This document shows, in pieces, positions 10,401 through 17,476 of a DNA stretch of 49,308 bases; position 1 is the first letter of the stretch, and the number at the start of each line of letters is the position of its first letter. The translations under genes were made by a program, and so were the position numbers. Under the pieces are notes generated by a model. That model made no database searches, was not told the origin of the DNA, and saw only the letters and a program-made list of their open reading frames with translations. Source of the DNA: an uncultured Bacteroidota bacterium. Lineage in GTDB: Bacteria > Bacteroidota > Bacteroidia > Flavobacteriales > Flavobacteriaceae. The DNA is taken from positions 1 through 49,308 of the forward strand of contig CABXBY010000005.1 of the NCBI GenBank assembly GCA_902510655.1, read 5' to 3'.

Positions 10401-11600
10401 TTTGGAAGTCAATCTGATATAAGATTTGAAGCAGCAAAAAACGGATGGCTAACTAATTTTCCAAGTTTTAACGAACAGTTTACACAAGTTCACAACACCA
10501 AATTTGATATTTCAGCAGAAATAAGCTGGATTGATGACTTGAAAATATCTTTAAAGGCTAATAGAAAATATTCAGAAAACTATTCTGAAAATTTTATAAT
10601 AATCGAAAATGAGTACAATGTTTTAGCTCCTAATTCATTTGGAAATTTTGAAATATCAACCATATTGATTGGCACCTCATTCTCAAAAAGTAACGAAAAT
10701 TTCTCTGAAACTTTTAACAATTTTCAAAATAATAGATTAGTCATCGCCCAGAGGTTAGCTGCATTAAATGGAGATATTTCAGGTAATATTGATGAATTTG
10801 GGTTTCCTATTGGTTATGGAAAAAACAATCAATCGGTACTAATTCCTGCTTTTATTTCAGCTTATTCTGGAAAAGGCCCTGAAAGTATTTCATTAAATGC
10901 AATTTCTAAAACTCCTTTACCAAGTTGGTCCATTTCATACAGTGGACTTATGAATTTTGATTTTATCAAAGAAAGATTTAAAAGGTTTAGTTTAGGTCAT
11001 GCTTACCGATCAAGTTATACATTAAATAATTTTAAATCAAATTTAGAATACAATCCTGATAACACTCAACTCAAAGATGATTCAGGTAATTATATAAATG
11101 AAATATTATATACTAATGTGAATTTAGTTGAACAATTTAACCCTCTTTTAAAGGTTGATATGGAGCTAAATAATTCTCTTCAAATAGTAATGTCATTAAA
11201 AAAAGACAGGGCATTATCTTTAAGTTTAGATAATAATTTATTGACTGAATCTTCAGGGACTGATTATTCGATTGGGTTGGGATATAGAATTAAAGATTTG
11301 AAGTTTACTAATCGAGTTGGCGGAAAGAGAAGGGTTTCAAAAGGAGATTTAAATATTAAAACTGATTTAAATTTTAGAGATAATATCACTATAATAAGAA
11401 ATTTAAATATTCTAGACAATAAAGTCACAGCTGGTCAAAACATGTGGTCATTAAAGACATCTGCAGACTATAATTTGAGTAAAAGTTTTAATGCAATTTT
11501 TTTCTATGACCATTTGTTCTCTAAATTTGCTATTTCGACTGCATTTCCTATGACAACAATTCGTGCAGGAATGACTTTAAGGTATAGTTTTGGAGAATAA
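4470..11600 (+). CDS. sprA: T9SS outer-membrane translocon SprA (SOV)
   Basis: SprA is the very large beta-barrel through which the type IX secretion system exports adhesins and enzymes, and it is needed for gliding in flavobacteria. The product is 2376 residues, the usual size. It starts with a TTG at 4470, five bases after the ruvA stop; a signal peptide (residues 1-28, ending VYGQ) follows directly, which supports that start. The body is rich in Asn/Ser with alternating strands. It contains the conserved VYVDDFEGSE-type region and repeated blocks of the form GRVLQEGLDYTVNYQAGRV typical of the family. The C-terminus is strand-like (MTLRYSFGE). The reading frame is open throughout. It probably secretes the lectin protein at 1-1512 if that carries a sorting domain. 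Confidence 0.95.
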   Translation: MIKNILNNKILFLLFVLMALFNNNVYGQRIVNLDTIENTVYLGNFKLKTPSLFKSKYTYDPVSNKYFYNIKVGEIEIGTPLILTPEEYRKRIREENIKIYFAEKIDLLKDEDADEESKLKNLLPDLYVNSNFFQSIFGGDKIELVPQGSISMDIGARYQKSDNPSIPSRNQSSIGLDFNQNINLSMNGKIGERLSISSNYDTQSTFDFQNLLKLDYTPTEDDIIQKIELGNVSMPLSGSLISGAQSLFGFKTQLKFGNTNVTTVLSEQRSESQTVVSKGSGSFEEFSILPLDYDENRHFFLGQYFRDKYEKTVKTYPYLNTQIKISRIEVWVTNRSSQTQNVRNIIGFQDLGESNPDKTQLDKYYSNFFLKPGVNTYPDNSVNKLDPDEIGNGLLNLSIREISKSKEGFGSISNLVNEGVDYSVLENARKLEANEYSLQDKLGYISLSQPLNNDEILAVAFQYSVGGQVYQVGEFANDGIDATSLSGQSGQQQISNNSLILKLLKSSITNLNQPIWDLMMKNIYSLGSQINKEDFKLNIYYSNPSPLNYIQSVDQSSWPENINGKTLLSLFNLDNLNMNNDVQKGGDGFFDFVSNVTIDSRNGLVIFPSIEPFGEYLFEKLKSPNSGGEDYDNPSSYNLNQKKFVYNEIYDSSKIEAEKESEKNKFEIKGSYKTTGDVGGIAIGQFNIPRGSVKVTAGGRVLQEGLDYTVNYQAGRVQILDESLKNSNVPIEISTESNSFYSQQKKRFSGINVEHKFNDNFIVGGTLMNLSERSISQKANYGVEPVNNTMIGFNGTYSSKVPFLTRLVNKLPNIDTDAESSISFKTEFAYLHSGTPKNSGFDNVATVYVDDFEGSETNIDLKDTSSWNLSSTPFGVEGSQFGIDDLRTGFNRAKLAWYNIDPIFYTRQRPSEIDDNELSKNETRRIFIEEIFPQQDIIEGQSRIQNTFDISFFPKEKGPYNNNLNQDFLKNSKSNWAGITRDLSSTNFEKANVEFIQFWLLDTFSENNSNSNNLGNLVLNLGNISEDILKDGKKLYENGLPTVNSQDIVNESNWGKTPATQSLIYSFDSDENNRALQDLGYDGLNDIQEIDKYNNGSTNDPAGDNYQYYIDANGGILNRYKNYNGTQGNSPVNVGNTGRGSTTVPDNEDVNQDNTMNTIDSYFEYNVPISKNMRVGNHPFISDVRNDVKVDLPNGNFITTRWIQFKIPVSSQFYKSSKYSSFFKAVNGIDNLRSIRFMRMYLEGFESPVTLRFGTLDLVRSEWKRYTKNLNQNNISYPNTSIEIGSVNILENENRTPVNYILPPGVEREEINSNSTIVRQNEQSLSIKVNDLQPKDSKGVYKVIDFDMRQYKSLKMFIHAESIEGSNKLPGEGAEEELDKRLVGFLRIGSDLTDNYYQIEVPLKPTSYNSGSSNRFSADQVWNPDFNSIDFSLEKLTQIKAKSMSQNNISEVKYFNDDLEIIDEFSKISELPGDKKYKYAIKGNPTIGSIKNIMIGLKNPSQINGDLLSGEVWFNELRLSEIDGKGGWSALASLDANLADFAQISLSGKMSTIGFGSIDKSPNQRSREELKQYGLISSLNLGQLLPNKWEIQIPVSYSISEEFSTPEYDPFFQDIKLEDRINSATRSSQKDSIKNQAISYRKVSSINLLGVKKNRSAEQKERVYDIENFDFSYSYNQELQHDYEIENFTKKTARVSSAYNYTFNPFVISPFKKIKFLENNKYLEWIREFNFNPLLSSLSFDANINRIFNSQRFRDIFVEGADSSNQIALPEVQQRNFLFDWNLSLSQNLSNSLRVDFSASNNSIVKNYFETDIVGDKVVNKELDIWDGFWNTGEANSHNQSLGVTYELPFKLFPLINFISSSYNYSGDFNWERGSDAMALVEDDLGNVLGNVNTVQNSNSQSLNVSFNMSKLYRNLKLQKKKKPKNSKEKLTNSVIGFFTGLSRFKLNYTENNGKVLPGYIETLGFLGTSKPSMGFVFGSQSDIRFEAAKNGWLTNFPSFNEQFTQVHNTKFDISAEISWIDDLKISLKANRKYSENYSENFIIIENEYNVLAPNSFGNFEISTILIGTSFSKSNENFSETFNNFQNNRLVIAQRLAALNGDISGNIDEFGFPIGYGKNNQSVLIPAFISAYSGKGPESISLNAISKTPLPSWSISYSGLMNFDFIKERFKRFSLGHAYRSSYTLNNFKSNLEYNPDNTQLKDDSGNYINEILYTNVNLVEQFNPLLKVDMELNNSLQIVMSLKKDRALSLSLDNNLLTESSGTDYSIGLGYRIKDLKFTNRVGGKRRVSKGDLNIKTDLNFRDNITIIRNLNILDNKVTAGQNMWSLKTSADYNLSKSFNAIFFYDHLFSKFAISTAFPMTTIRAGMTLRYSFGE

Positions 11601-11628
11601 TTATTTATGAATAAATATATTTTAGAAC

Positions 11629-11636
11629 TACATTTG
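11629..11636 (+). promoter_or_regulatory. -7 element (TACATTTG) upstream of gcvH
   Basis: Exact TAnnTTTG match 23 bases upstream of the gcvH ATG and after the sprA stop. An ATG triplet (weak TTG substitute) lies 19 bases upstream at 11607-11609. It would give gcvH and the VanZ-like gene a promoter independent of sprA. Confidence 0.55.
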
Positions 11637-11659
11637 TAAAATAAATTTTAAAAAATAAA

Positions 11660-12040
11660 ATGGAAATTAAACCTGAACTAAAGTACACAAAAGACCACGA
11701 GTGGATTTCAATTGATGGAGACATTGCGACAATAGGAATTACTGATTATGCTCAAGGGGAGTTAGGAGACATTGTTTATGTTGAAATCGAGTCTTTAGGT
11801 GAACAATTAGATAAAGAAGAGATTTTTGGATCAGTTGAAGCTGTTAAAACTGTTTCTGATTTGTTTTTACCTGTTTCAGGCGAAATCACTCAAATGAATG
11901 AAGGTTTAGAAGACAACCCAGAGCTTATAAACGATGACCCGTATGGTGAAGGTTGGATAATTAAAATGAAAATTAGCGACCAGAATGAATTAAGCGATTT
12001 ATTAAGTGCTGATGCTTACAAAGAGCTAATAGGTGCTTAA
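11660..12040 (+). CDS. gcvH: Glycine cleavage system H protein
   Basis: Lipoyl carrier of the glycine cleavage complex, shuttling the aminomethyl group between P and T proteins. Length 126 residues is typical. The motif GSVEAVKTVSD places the lipoylated lysine at residue 63, and the flanking strands (IATIGITDYAQGELGDIVYVE before, LPVSGEI after) form the expected beta sandwich. No glycine riboswitch is visible in the 59-base gap upstream. Its 3' end overlaps the start of the VanZ-like gene by eight bases. gcvP and gcvT are not in the window. Confidence 0.96.
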   Translation: MEIKPELKYTKDHEWISIDGDIATIGITDYAQGELGDIVYVEIESLGEQLDKEEIFGSVEAVKTVSDLFLPVSGEITQMNEGLEDNPELINDDPYGEGWIIKMKISDQNELSDLLSADAYKELIGA

Positions 12041-12401
12041 AAAAAATTTTTTTTTAATAGTTTTTTTCTATACGGCTTCAATTATAATTGTATCACTAGT
12101 CCCAATTCCAAATCTATCCTTACCAAAGTTTAATTTATTGCAGCCTGATAAATTATTTCACTTCATAGTTTATTTTGTTATGTTTTTGGGTTGGAAAGAA
12201 TCTAAGATTTTTAAAAAAGATAGATTTTATTTAAAATGCTTATTAATAGTTTTTTTGGTGGGCTTATTTACTGAAATACTGCAAGGAACAAGATTTATAA
12301 AAAGATATTTTGAATTAGCAGACCTTTTAGCAAACTCACTTGGAATATTGTTTTCATATTTAATATTTGTTTTATATCCATTAAAAAAGAACCATACTTA
12401 G
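12033..12401 (+). CDS. VanZ-like family membrane protein
   Basis: A 122-residue protein with about four membrane segments. It has the VanZ signature: DKLFHFIVYFVMF near residue 37-50, then GLFTEILQG and RYFELADLLANSLG near 80-105. The start is a GTG inside the last codons of gcvH, giving an 8-base overlap and probable coupling. VanZ proteins were named from a teicoplanin-resistance gene, but the stand-alone bacteroidotal members have no established function. Placement after gcvH recurs in flavobacteria as far as I recall. Confidence 0.8.
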   Translation: MLKKNFFLIVFFYTASIIIVSLVPIPNLSLPKFNLLQPDKLFHFIVYFVMFLGWKESKIFKKDRFYLKCLLIVFLVGLFTEILQGTRFIKRYFELADLLANSLGILFSYLIFVLYPLKKNHT

Positions 12402-12447
12402 TTTTTTTTAAAAAAAAAAATTACATTAGCTGTTACAAATAGAAATT

Positions 12448-13146
12448 ATGCAGCCGAAAAAAAATCCAAATTCTGATCTTAGAAACTACAGTAGACTACT
12501 ACTTGCGTTTGGTCTTTGTCTTGTTTTATTTGTTTCATGGAGAGCTATTGAATTTAAAACATATGAAGCAGTATACGACTATGAATCTTTAAATGTAGAT
12601 GATGATGATGATGAAGAAATTCCAATCACAGAACAAATAAAAACACCACCACCACCACCACCACCACCTGCTCCAGAAATTATTGAAGTAGTTGAGGATG
12701 AGGAAGAAATTGAGGAAACTATTATTGAATCAACTGAAACGGATCAAGAAGAAATTGTTGAAGAAGTTGAGGTTATGGAAGAGGAAATAGACATGGATAT
12801 TCCATTTGCTATTATTGAAGATGTACCATTATTTCCAGGTTGCGAAAGAGTAGCTAAATCAAAAAGAAGACAATGCTTCCAAGAGCAAATGAATAAGCAT
12901 ATTGTAAAAAACTTTAGATACCCTGAAATTGCTCAAGAAATGGGTATCCAAGGAAGAGTATTTGTTCAGTTTATGATTGGTAAAGACGGAAGTATTAGCG
13001 GAATTAGAACTCGTGGACCAGACAAAAATTTAGAAAAAGAGGCCAATAGAATTATTAGTAAACTTCCTAAAATGACACCTGGAAAACAAAGAGGAAGAGC
13101 TGTTAGAGTTCCATTTAGTATACCAATACAATTTAAACTTCAGTAG
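12448..13146 (+). CDS. tonB: Energy transducer TonB
   Basis: Couples the inner-membrane proton-motive force (via ExbB/ExbD) to outer-membrane TonB-dependent transporters. The product has 232 residues. A membrane anchor covers about 14-31. An acidic spacer with DDDDDEE follows, then eight consecutive prolines at about 66-73, then a Glu/Val-rich periplasmic linker to about 118. The C-terminal TonB domain (about 148-232) has FRYPEIAQEMGIQGRVFVQF and ends in the usual PFSIPIQFKL. The segment DVPLFPGCE before the domain is typical of Bacteroidota TonB. Upstream is a T8A11 tract (12402-12420) that may act as an A-tract bend, with TACATTAG at 12422-12429 as a weak -7 candidate. Confidence 0.93.
   Translation: MQPKKNPNSDLRNYSRLLLAFGLCLVLFVSWRAIEFKTYEAVYDYESLNVDDDDDEEIPITEQIKTPPPPPPPPAPEIIEVVEDEEEIEETIIESTETDQEEIVEEVEVMEEEIDMDIPFAIIEDVPLFPGCERVAKSKRRQCFQEQMNKHIVKNFRYPEIAQEMGIQGRVFVQFMIGKDGSISGIRTRGPDKNLEKEANRIISKLPKMTPGKQRGRAVRVPFSIPIQFKLQ
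12645..12668 (+). repeat. (ACC)8 trinucleotide repeat in tonB
   Basis: Eight uninterrupted ACC units encode the octaproline run with a single codon (CCA). Pure trinucleotide runs are prone to slippage, which would change the linker by whole prolines without a frameshift. Confidence 0.9.
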
Positions 13147-13183
13147 TTTTAAATTAATTCTAAATAAATCAGAGAAAAAATAA

Positions 13184-13214
13184 TTGTTTTCTCTACATTT
13201 CTGCATTAACTTTG
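13184..13214 (+). promoter_or_regulatory. Promoter of the heme O synthase gene
   Basis: TTG at 13184-13186, exactly 20 bases, then TAACTTTG at 13207-13214: a full match to the Bacteroidota housekeeping consensus. The ATG follows 16 bases after the -7 box. The TTG lies in the loop of a small AT-rich hairpin (AGAGAAAA at 13171-13178 with TTTTCTCT at 13187-13194) that could weakly terminate tonB transcription. Confidence 0.8.
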
Positions 13215-13230
13215 CACTCTATTTTTTTCT

Positions 13231-14136
13231 ATGAATAGCAGTTCAGTTAGCTCTAATAATTCTCTTTTATTTTTTTCAAAATCTTTTTTTGAATTAACTA
13301 AAGCAAGACTTGCTATTAGTGTTGTTTTTTCATCTGTTGTTGGGTATTTATTAGCAGTTGATTCGTTTGATTTATATACTCTTATTTTACTTTCTGTTGG
13401 AGGATATTGCATGGTTGGCGCTTCAAATTCATTTAATCAAATTATTGAAAAAGATATAGATGCTTTAATGGATAGAACTAAAAACAGACCTATTCCGTCC
13501 AAAAAAATGTCTGTTAGTACTGCTTTTTACATTTCAATTATTTTAACCCTTATCGGGATCGTAGTTTTGTATAAGATAAATCCAAGAACAGCTCTTTTTG
13601 GTGCAATATCAATATTCATTTACACTTGTTTATATACCCCATTAAAAACAATTACTCCTTTATCTGTATTTGTTGGTGCGTTTCCAGGTGCAATTCCGTT
13701 TATGCTTGGATGGGTTGCTGCAACTAATAATTTTGGCATTGAACCGGGCACATTATTTATGATACAATTTTTTTGGCAATTCCCACATTTTTGGGCTTTG
13801 GGATGGATGCTTCATGACGACTATCAAAAGGCTGGAATAAATATGTTGCCAACTAAAAAACGAGATAAATCAACAGCTCTACAAATAGTATTGTATTCAC
13901 TTTGGACAATAATAATTTCAGTATTTCCAGTTACTAGACTTACAGGAGATCTAAGGCTTAGTATTTGGTCAGCAGTAGTTGTATTAATACTTGGTTTAGT
14001 GATGTTGTTTTATTCAGTTAATTTATACAATAAGATGAATATAGCTGCAGCAAAAAAATTATTTACTGTTAGTATTTTATACTTAACACTTTTACAAATA
14101 ACTTACTTAATAGATAAAATGTATTTATGGACTTAG
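13231..14136 (+). CDS. ctaB: Protoheme IX farnesyltransferase (heme O synthase)
   Basis: Adds a farnesyl group to heme b to make heme O for heme-copper oxidases; integral membrane UbiA-type prenyltransferase. The 301-residue product has about nine membrane segments. The prenyl-diphosphate binding region is N.xxE.DIDALMDRTKNRPIPS near residue 67-90, and a second Asp-rich loop near residue 195 reads HDDYQKAGINMLP. First gene of the oxidase cluster; the following subunit III starts inside its last codons (10-base overlap). Also called cyoE in operons for quinol oxidases; here the neighbours are cytochrome-oxidase-type genes. Confidence 0.94.
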   Translation: MNSSSVSSNNSLLFFSKSFFELTKARLAISVVFSSVVGYLLAVDSFDLYTLILLSVGGYCMVGASNSFNQIIEKDIDALMDRTKNRPIPSKKMSVSTAFYISIILTLIGIVVLYKINPRTALFGAISIFIYTCLYTPLKTITPLSVFVGAFPGAIPFMLGWVAATNNFGIEPGTLFMIQFFWQFPHFWALGWMLHDDYQKAGINMLPTKKRDKSTALQIVLYSLWTIIISVFPVTRLTGDLRLSIWSAVVVLILGLVMLFYSVNLYNKMNIAAAKKLFTVSILYLTLLQITYLIDKMYLWT

Positions 14137-14708
14137 AAGAACAAAAAGATTTAAGAAAAAAACACAGAAGAGCAAGAAAGATGATGCTTCTTTTTTCTCT
14201 GCTAAGTATAACTATGACTTTTGCAGGACTTACCAGTGCTTACATTGTTAGTAAGTCTAGGCCAGATTGGTTGGTTAATTTTCAATTACCAAACTACTTC
14301 CTTTCAAGTACCTTAATTATAGTTTTTAGCAGTATAAGTATGTGGCTAGCTAAAAAAAGCATTAAAAATGATGACTTTTCTAAAACATCTTTTTGGATTG
14401 GTTCTACATTTTTATTAAGTGTATTATTTGTGATTTCTCAATTTTTAGGATTCCAAGAACTAATTTCTAAGGGCTATTATTTTACTGGTGCTCAAAGTAC
14501 TGTAACAACATCTTTTCTGTATGTCCTTTCTATGCTTCATTTGGTTCATATTTTAGCAGGAATGATAGTACTTATTGTAGTGTATATTAATAATAAAAAA
14601 AACAAATACAAAGAAGAAAAGCTTGGTTTTGAATTAGCTGAAACATTTTGGCATTTTCTAGGATTTTTATGGCTTTATTTGTTTGTGTTTTTATATTTCT
14701 TTAGATAG
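14127..14708 (+). CDS. Cytochrome c oxidase subunit III (short form)
   Basis: A 193-residue heme-copper oxidase subunit III with five predicted membrane segments. It carries the family features MTFAGLTSAYIVS in the first helix, HLVHILAGMIVL in the fourth and the terminal ETFWHFLGFLWLYLFVFLYF. It starts within the ctaB reading frame. A second, longer subunit III follows immediately, an arrangement usual in flavobacteria. The non-catalytic subunit stabilises subunit I and may influence proton uptake; subunits I and II are not in this window. Confidence 0.92.
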   Translation: MDLEEQKDLRKKHRRARKMMLLFSLLSITMTFAGLTSAYIVSKSRPDWLVNFQLPNYFLSSTLIIVFSSISMWLAKKSIKNDDFSKTSFWIGSTFLLSVLFVISQFLGFQELISKGYYFTGAQSTVTTSFLYVLSMLHLVHILAGMIVLIVVYINNKKNKYKEEKLGFELAETFWHFLGFLWLYLFVFLYFFR

Positions 14709-14718
14709 TAAAAAAATG

Positions 14719-14726
14719 TAACTTTG
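14719..14726 (+). promoter_or_regulatory. -7 element (TAACTTTG) before the second subunit III gene
   Basis: Same octamer as in the ctaB promoter, 21 bases upstream of the ATG at 14748 in the 39-base gap between the two subunit III genes. No TTG is seen at the ideal distance, so it may be a weak internal promoter for the rest of the oxidase cluster. Confidence 0.5.
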
Positions 14727-14747
14727 TAATCTTAATTTGTAAATTAA

Positions 14748-15731
14748 ATGAGTTCAACAATAACAACAATAGAAGACGATAATAGTGATGTTTGGGGTGG
14801 AGGAAATAAACCTATGAATTCCAGCTATGGAAAATTAATGATGTGGTTTTTTATCGTTTCTGATGCATTAACATTTTCTGGATTTTTAGCAGCTTACGGT
14901 TTTTCAAGATTTAAAAATATTGATTCTTGGCCAATTGCTGATGAAGTGTTTACACACTTTCCTTTCTTACATGGTGTAGATGCTCCAATGTATTATGTTG
15001 CTTTAATGACATTTGTATTAATATTTTCATCTGTTACAATGGTTCTTGCTGTTGACGCAGGTCATCACATGCAAAAAGGAAAAGTAGCATTTTATATGCT
15101 TTTAACTATTATTGGAGGAGCTATTTTTGTTGGATCACAAGCCTGGGAGTGGAGTAATTTTATAAGAGGAGAGTATGGTGCTGTTGAAACTAAAGGGGGA
15201 CAAATTTTTCAATTTCAAAACTCAGAAACAGGTAAAAGAATAGCTCTTCATGATTTTGCAATTGAAATTCCATCTGAAAGAATTCAACATGAAAGTAAAA
15301 ATGGAGTCTGGTACGTTGGCGAGAGTACTTTACCATCTTACACAACCCAAGAGGTTATCAAAGGGTTTGTTGCTAATGATGATCTCGTGATTAAAACTGA
15401 AAAAATTGATGAAAATGGTCATAAGATTATTTTATCAAGAGAAGAATCGCTTAACAAAATAACTCAAGCTGTTGGTGTTGTTGAGGGGGCTAACTTAATT
15501 AATAATGAATATGGAAATCGTTTGTTTGCTGATTTCTTCTTTTTTATAACTGGATTTCACGGGTTTCACGTTTTTTCTGGGGTTGTAATTAACATAATAA
15601 TATTCTTTAATGTTCTTGTTGGAACATATGAAAGACGCGGTCATTATGAAATGGTTGAAAAAGTTGGTTTATATTGGCATTTTGTTGACTTAGTATGGGT
15701 TTTTGTATTCACTTTCTTTTATCTGGTATAA
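14748..15731 (+). CDS. Cytochrome c oxidase subunit III (long form with soluble insert)
   Basis: A 327-residue subunit III. Helices in residues about 28-138 are followed by a roughly 115-residue hydrophilic insert (about 141-255, rich in charged residues). The last helices resume with FFFFITGFHGFHVFSG and end YWHFVDLVWVFVFTFFYL, the conserved C-terminal signature. The insert is a known feature of Bacteroidota homologues; its role is not established. It follows the short subunit III gene and precedes subunit IV, so both forms probably belong to the same oxidase or to two related ones. Confidence 0.92.
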   Translation: MSSTITTIEDDNSDVWGGGNKPMNSSYGKLMMWFFIVSDALTFSGFLAAYGFSRFKNIDSWPIADEVFTHFPFLHGVDAPMYYVALMTFVLIFSSVTMVLAVDAGHHMQKGKVAFYMLLTIIGGAIFVGSQAWEWSNFIRGEYGAVETKGGQIFQFQNSETGKRIALHDFAIEIPSERIQHESKNGVWYVGESTLPSYTTQEVIKGFVANDDLVIKTEKIDENGHKIILSREESLNKITQAVGVVEGANLINNEYGNRLFADFFFFITGFHGFHVFSGVVINIIIFFNVLVGTYERRGHYEMVEKVGLYWHFVDLVWVFVFTFFYLV

Positions 15732-15740
15732 TTTATTAAA

Positions 15741-16127
15741 ATGGGAAATAACACACACAAATTAGAAATTTTTAGAGGGCTTGTAAAGTTTAAGTCTAAC
15801 CAAAGTAAAATTTGGGCAGTATTGTTTTTTTTATCAGTTGTAACTGTAATTGAAGTAGCACTTGGTATTGTTAAACCTGAAGTATTAATAGTAAATTCTT
15901 TTTTAAGCATGAAGCTTATAAATTGGATTTTTATTATTCTAACAATTGTTAAGGCTTACTACATTATGTGGGATTTTATGCATATGAGAGATGAAGTTAG
16001 AGGCTTACAAGCCTCTGTTATAATAACGCTTTCATTCTTAATAGCTTACTTAGCTTTTATATTACTTGTTGAAGGAAATTATATTTTTGACGTTATGTAT
16101 GAAGGGTTTGTGAGTTGGAATTTTTAA
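15741..16127 (+). CDS. Cytochrome c oxidase subunit IV family protein
   Basis: A 128-residue protein with three membrane segments (about 27-50, 57-77, 88-110). It has the subunit IV pattern IVKAYYIMWDFMHMRDE between helices two and three. It starts nine bases after the long subunit III gene, consistent with one operon. It is a small structural subunit of the heme-copper oxidase; direct catalytic residues are not expected. Confidence 0.88.
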   Translation: MGNNTHKLEIFRGLVKFKSNQSKIWAVLFFLSVVTVIEVALGIVKPEVLIVNSFLSMKLINWIFIILTIVKAYYIMWDFMHMRDEVRGLQASVIITLSFLIAYLAFILLVEGNYIFDVMYEGFVSWNF

Positions 16128-16145
16128 CTACTAAAATCTATTAGA

Positions 16146-16781
16146 ATGAGAAAATATATAGTTCTCACTATTCTTTTTGTTTTACCCTTAGTTGTCTATC
16201 TTTTTTTTGCGTCTGGAATAAATCATTTTGCCCAACTTCCAGTACTAACAAATAATGTGGTTGATGTATCAGAGTATTCGGACGATACTTTTAAAAATAA
16301 AATTACTATCCTTGGTTTTTTTGGAAACAACGTTCAAGACAAGCATGGAGATGCATTAAATTTAAATCAAAAAATTTACAAAAGATTTTATCAGTTTAAA
16401 GATTTTCAGTTTATTATGATTCAGCCAAAAGGGACTAGTGAATTAACTCAAAATCTTCAAAATGATTTAAAAACTGGTACCGATACTGACCTTATTAATT
16501 GGAAATTCATTTCAATTGAAGACAATAATCTTAAAAAGGTTTTTAACAGTCTAAATACTGACATTTCTTTAGATTCAAATTTAGGAACACCTTACGTATT
16601 TATTATAGATAGAGATTCTAATTTAAGAGGAAGAGATGACGATGATGACATTAAGTATGGATATGATTCTAGATCTGTTGCAGACATAAATAACAATATG
16701 TTAGATGATGTTAAAGTTATTTTAGCTGAATACAGAATGGCATTAAAAAAGAATAACAGGTATAAAGAGAGTATAGATTGA
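16146..16781 (+). CDS. SCO-like, thioredoxin-fold membrane-anchored protein lacking copper ligands
   Basis: 211 residues with an N-terminal membrane anchor (about 4-22) and a periplasmic domain. The domain has strands like a thioredoxin/SCO fold (KITILGFFGNN near 52-62, FQFIMIQPKG near 90, TPYVFIIDRDSNLRGR near 150-165). Where SCO proteins carry CxxxC after the first strand, this one has GNNVQDKHG, and there is no equivalent of the copper-binding histidine loop. It sits directly before a complete SCO gene, whose TTG start overlaps its stop. It is conserved next to oxidase genes in flavobacteria to my knowledge, but I know of no assigned function. The fold is inferred, and a role in oxidase assembly comes from context. 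Confidence 0.7.
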   Translation: MRKYIVLTILFVLPLVVYLFFASGINHFAQLPVLTNNVVDVSEYSDDTFKNKITILGFFGNNVQDKHGDALNLNQKIYKRFYQFKDFQFIMIQPKGTSELTQNLQNDLKTGTDTDLINWKFISIEDNNLKKVFNSLNTDISLDSNLGTPYVFIIDRDSNLRGRDDDDDIKYGYDSRSVADINNNMLDDVKVILAEYRMALKKNNRYKESID

Positions 16782-17476
16782 AAAAGTATTCTTACATAGG
16801 CGTTTCTTTTATTGTATTAATCTTTGGGATTATATTCTTCCCAAGAATAATGGAAAGAATAGAAAATCAGTCTATTAGTGATACAAAACGTTTGTCTAAA
16901 TCGGATGAGCTTAGTTATATTAAGTTAAATCAAGAAAAAAGAAAAGTTGCAGACTTCTTATTTTTAAATCAAGACAGCTTATTTATAAGTAATCAAGATT
17001 TTAATGGCAAAGTATTTGTTGCTGAATTTTTCTTCACAAGATGTCCATCTATTTGTATAGAAATGAATAAAAACATGAAAATTTTAGATGAGCTGTATGG
17101 AGATAGAGACGATTTTGGGATAGCTTCATTCACTATAGATCCCGAAAATGATACTCCAACTACATTAAAAAAATACTCTGAATTAATTGAAGTTAAATCT
17201 AAAAATTGGCATTTTTTAACTGGAGATAAAGAAGATATTTATGAGCTATCTAATAAAGGATTTAATATTTTTTCCTCAATTAATGAAGCAGTTGAAGGTG
17301 GGTTTGAACATCAAGGATTTTTTGCTTTGATAGATAAGGATGGTTATATTCGTTCAAGAGTAAACGATTTTGGTACACCTATTGTATATTATTCAGGAAT
17401 AACTAATGAAAACGAAGATGTGCAAGGAATTGAGTTGATTAAGGAAGATATTGATAAACTTTTAAATTTAAAATAA
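16778..17476 (+). CDS. SCO family copper chaperone for cytochrome oxidase
   Basis: Delivers copper or reduces cysteines at the CuA site of oxidase subunit II; membrane-anchored, facing the periplasm. The 232-residue product has an anchor at about 4-23. The copper site is complete: Cys89 and Cys93 in FFFTRCPSICIEM, and His177 in EGGFEHQGF. The ASFTIDPENDTP strand-loop near 116-127 is typical. The start is a TTG (16778) overlapping the stop of the preceding gene; no better start keeps the membrane anchor. Its neighbour upstream is a ligand-less relative, and its neighbour downstream is DUF420. Confidence 0.92.
   Translation: MKKYSYIGVSFIVLIFGIIFFPRIMERIENQSISDTKRLSKSDELSYIKLNQEKRKVADFLFLNQDSLFISNQDFNGKVFVAEFFFTRCPSICIEMNKNMKILDELYGDRDDFGIASFTIDPENDTPTTLKKYSELIEVKSKNWHFLTGDKEDIYELSNKGFNIFSSINEAVEGGFEHQGFFALIDKDGYIRSRVNDFGTPIVYYSGITNENEDVQGIELIKEDIDKLLNLK

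Noticed and set aside
11601-11659. Possible glycine riboswitch before gcvH
   Set aside because: The gap is only 59 bases and lacks any structured aptamer.
12402-12420. T8A11 tract as a terminator after the VanZ-like gene
   Set aside because: A purely A/T fold without G-C pairs is too weak; more likely a bent A-tract upstream of tonB.
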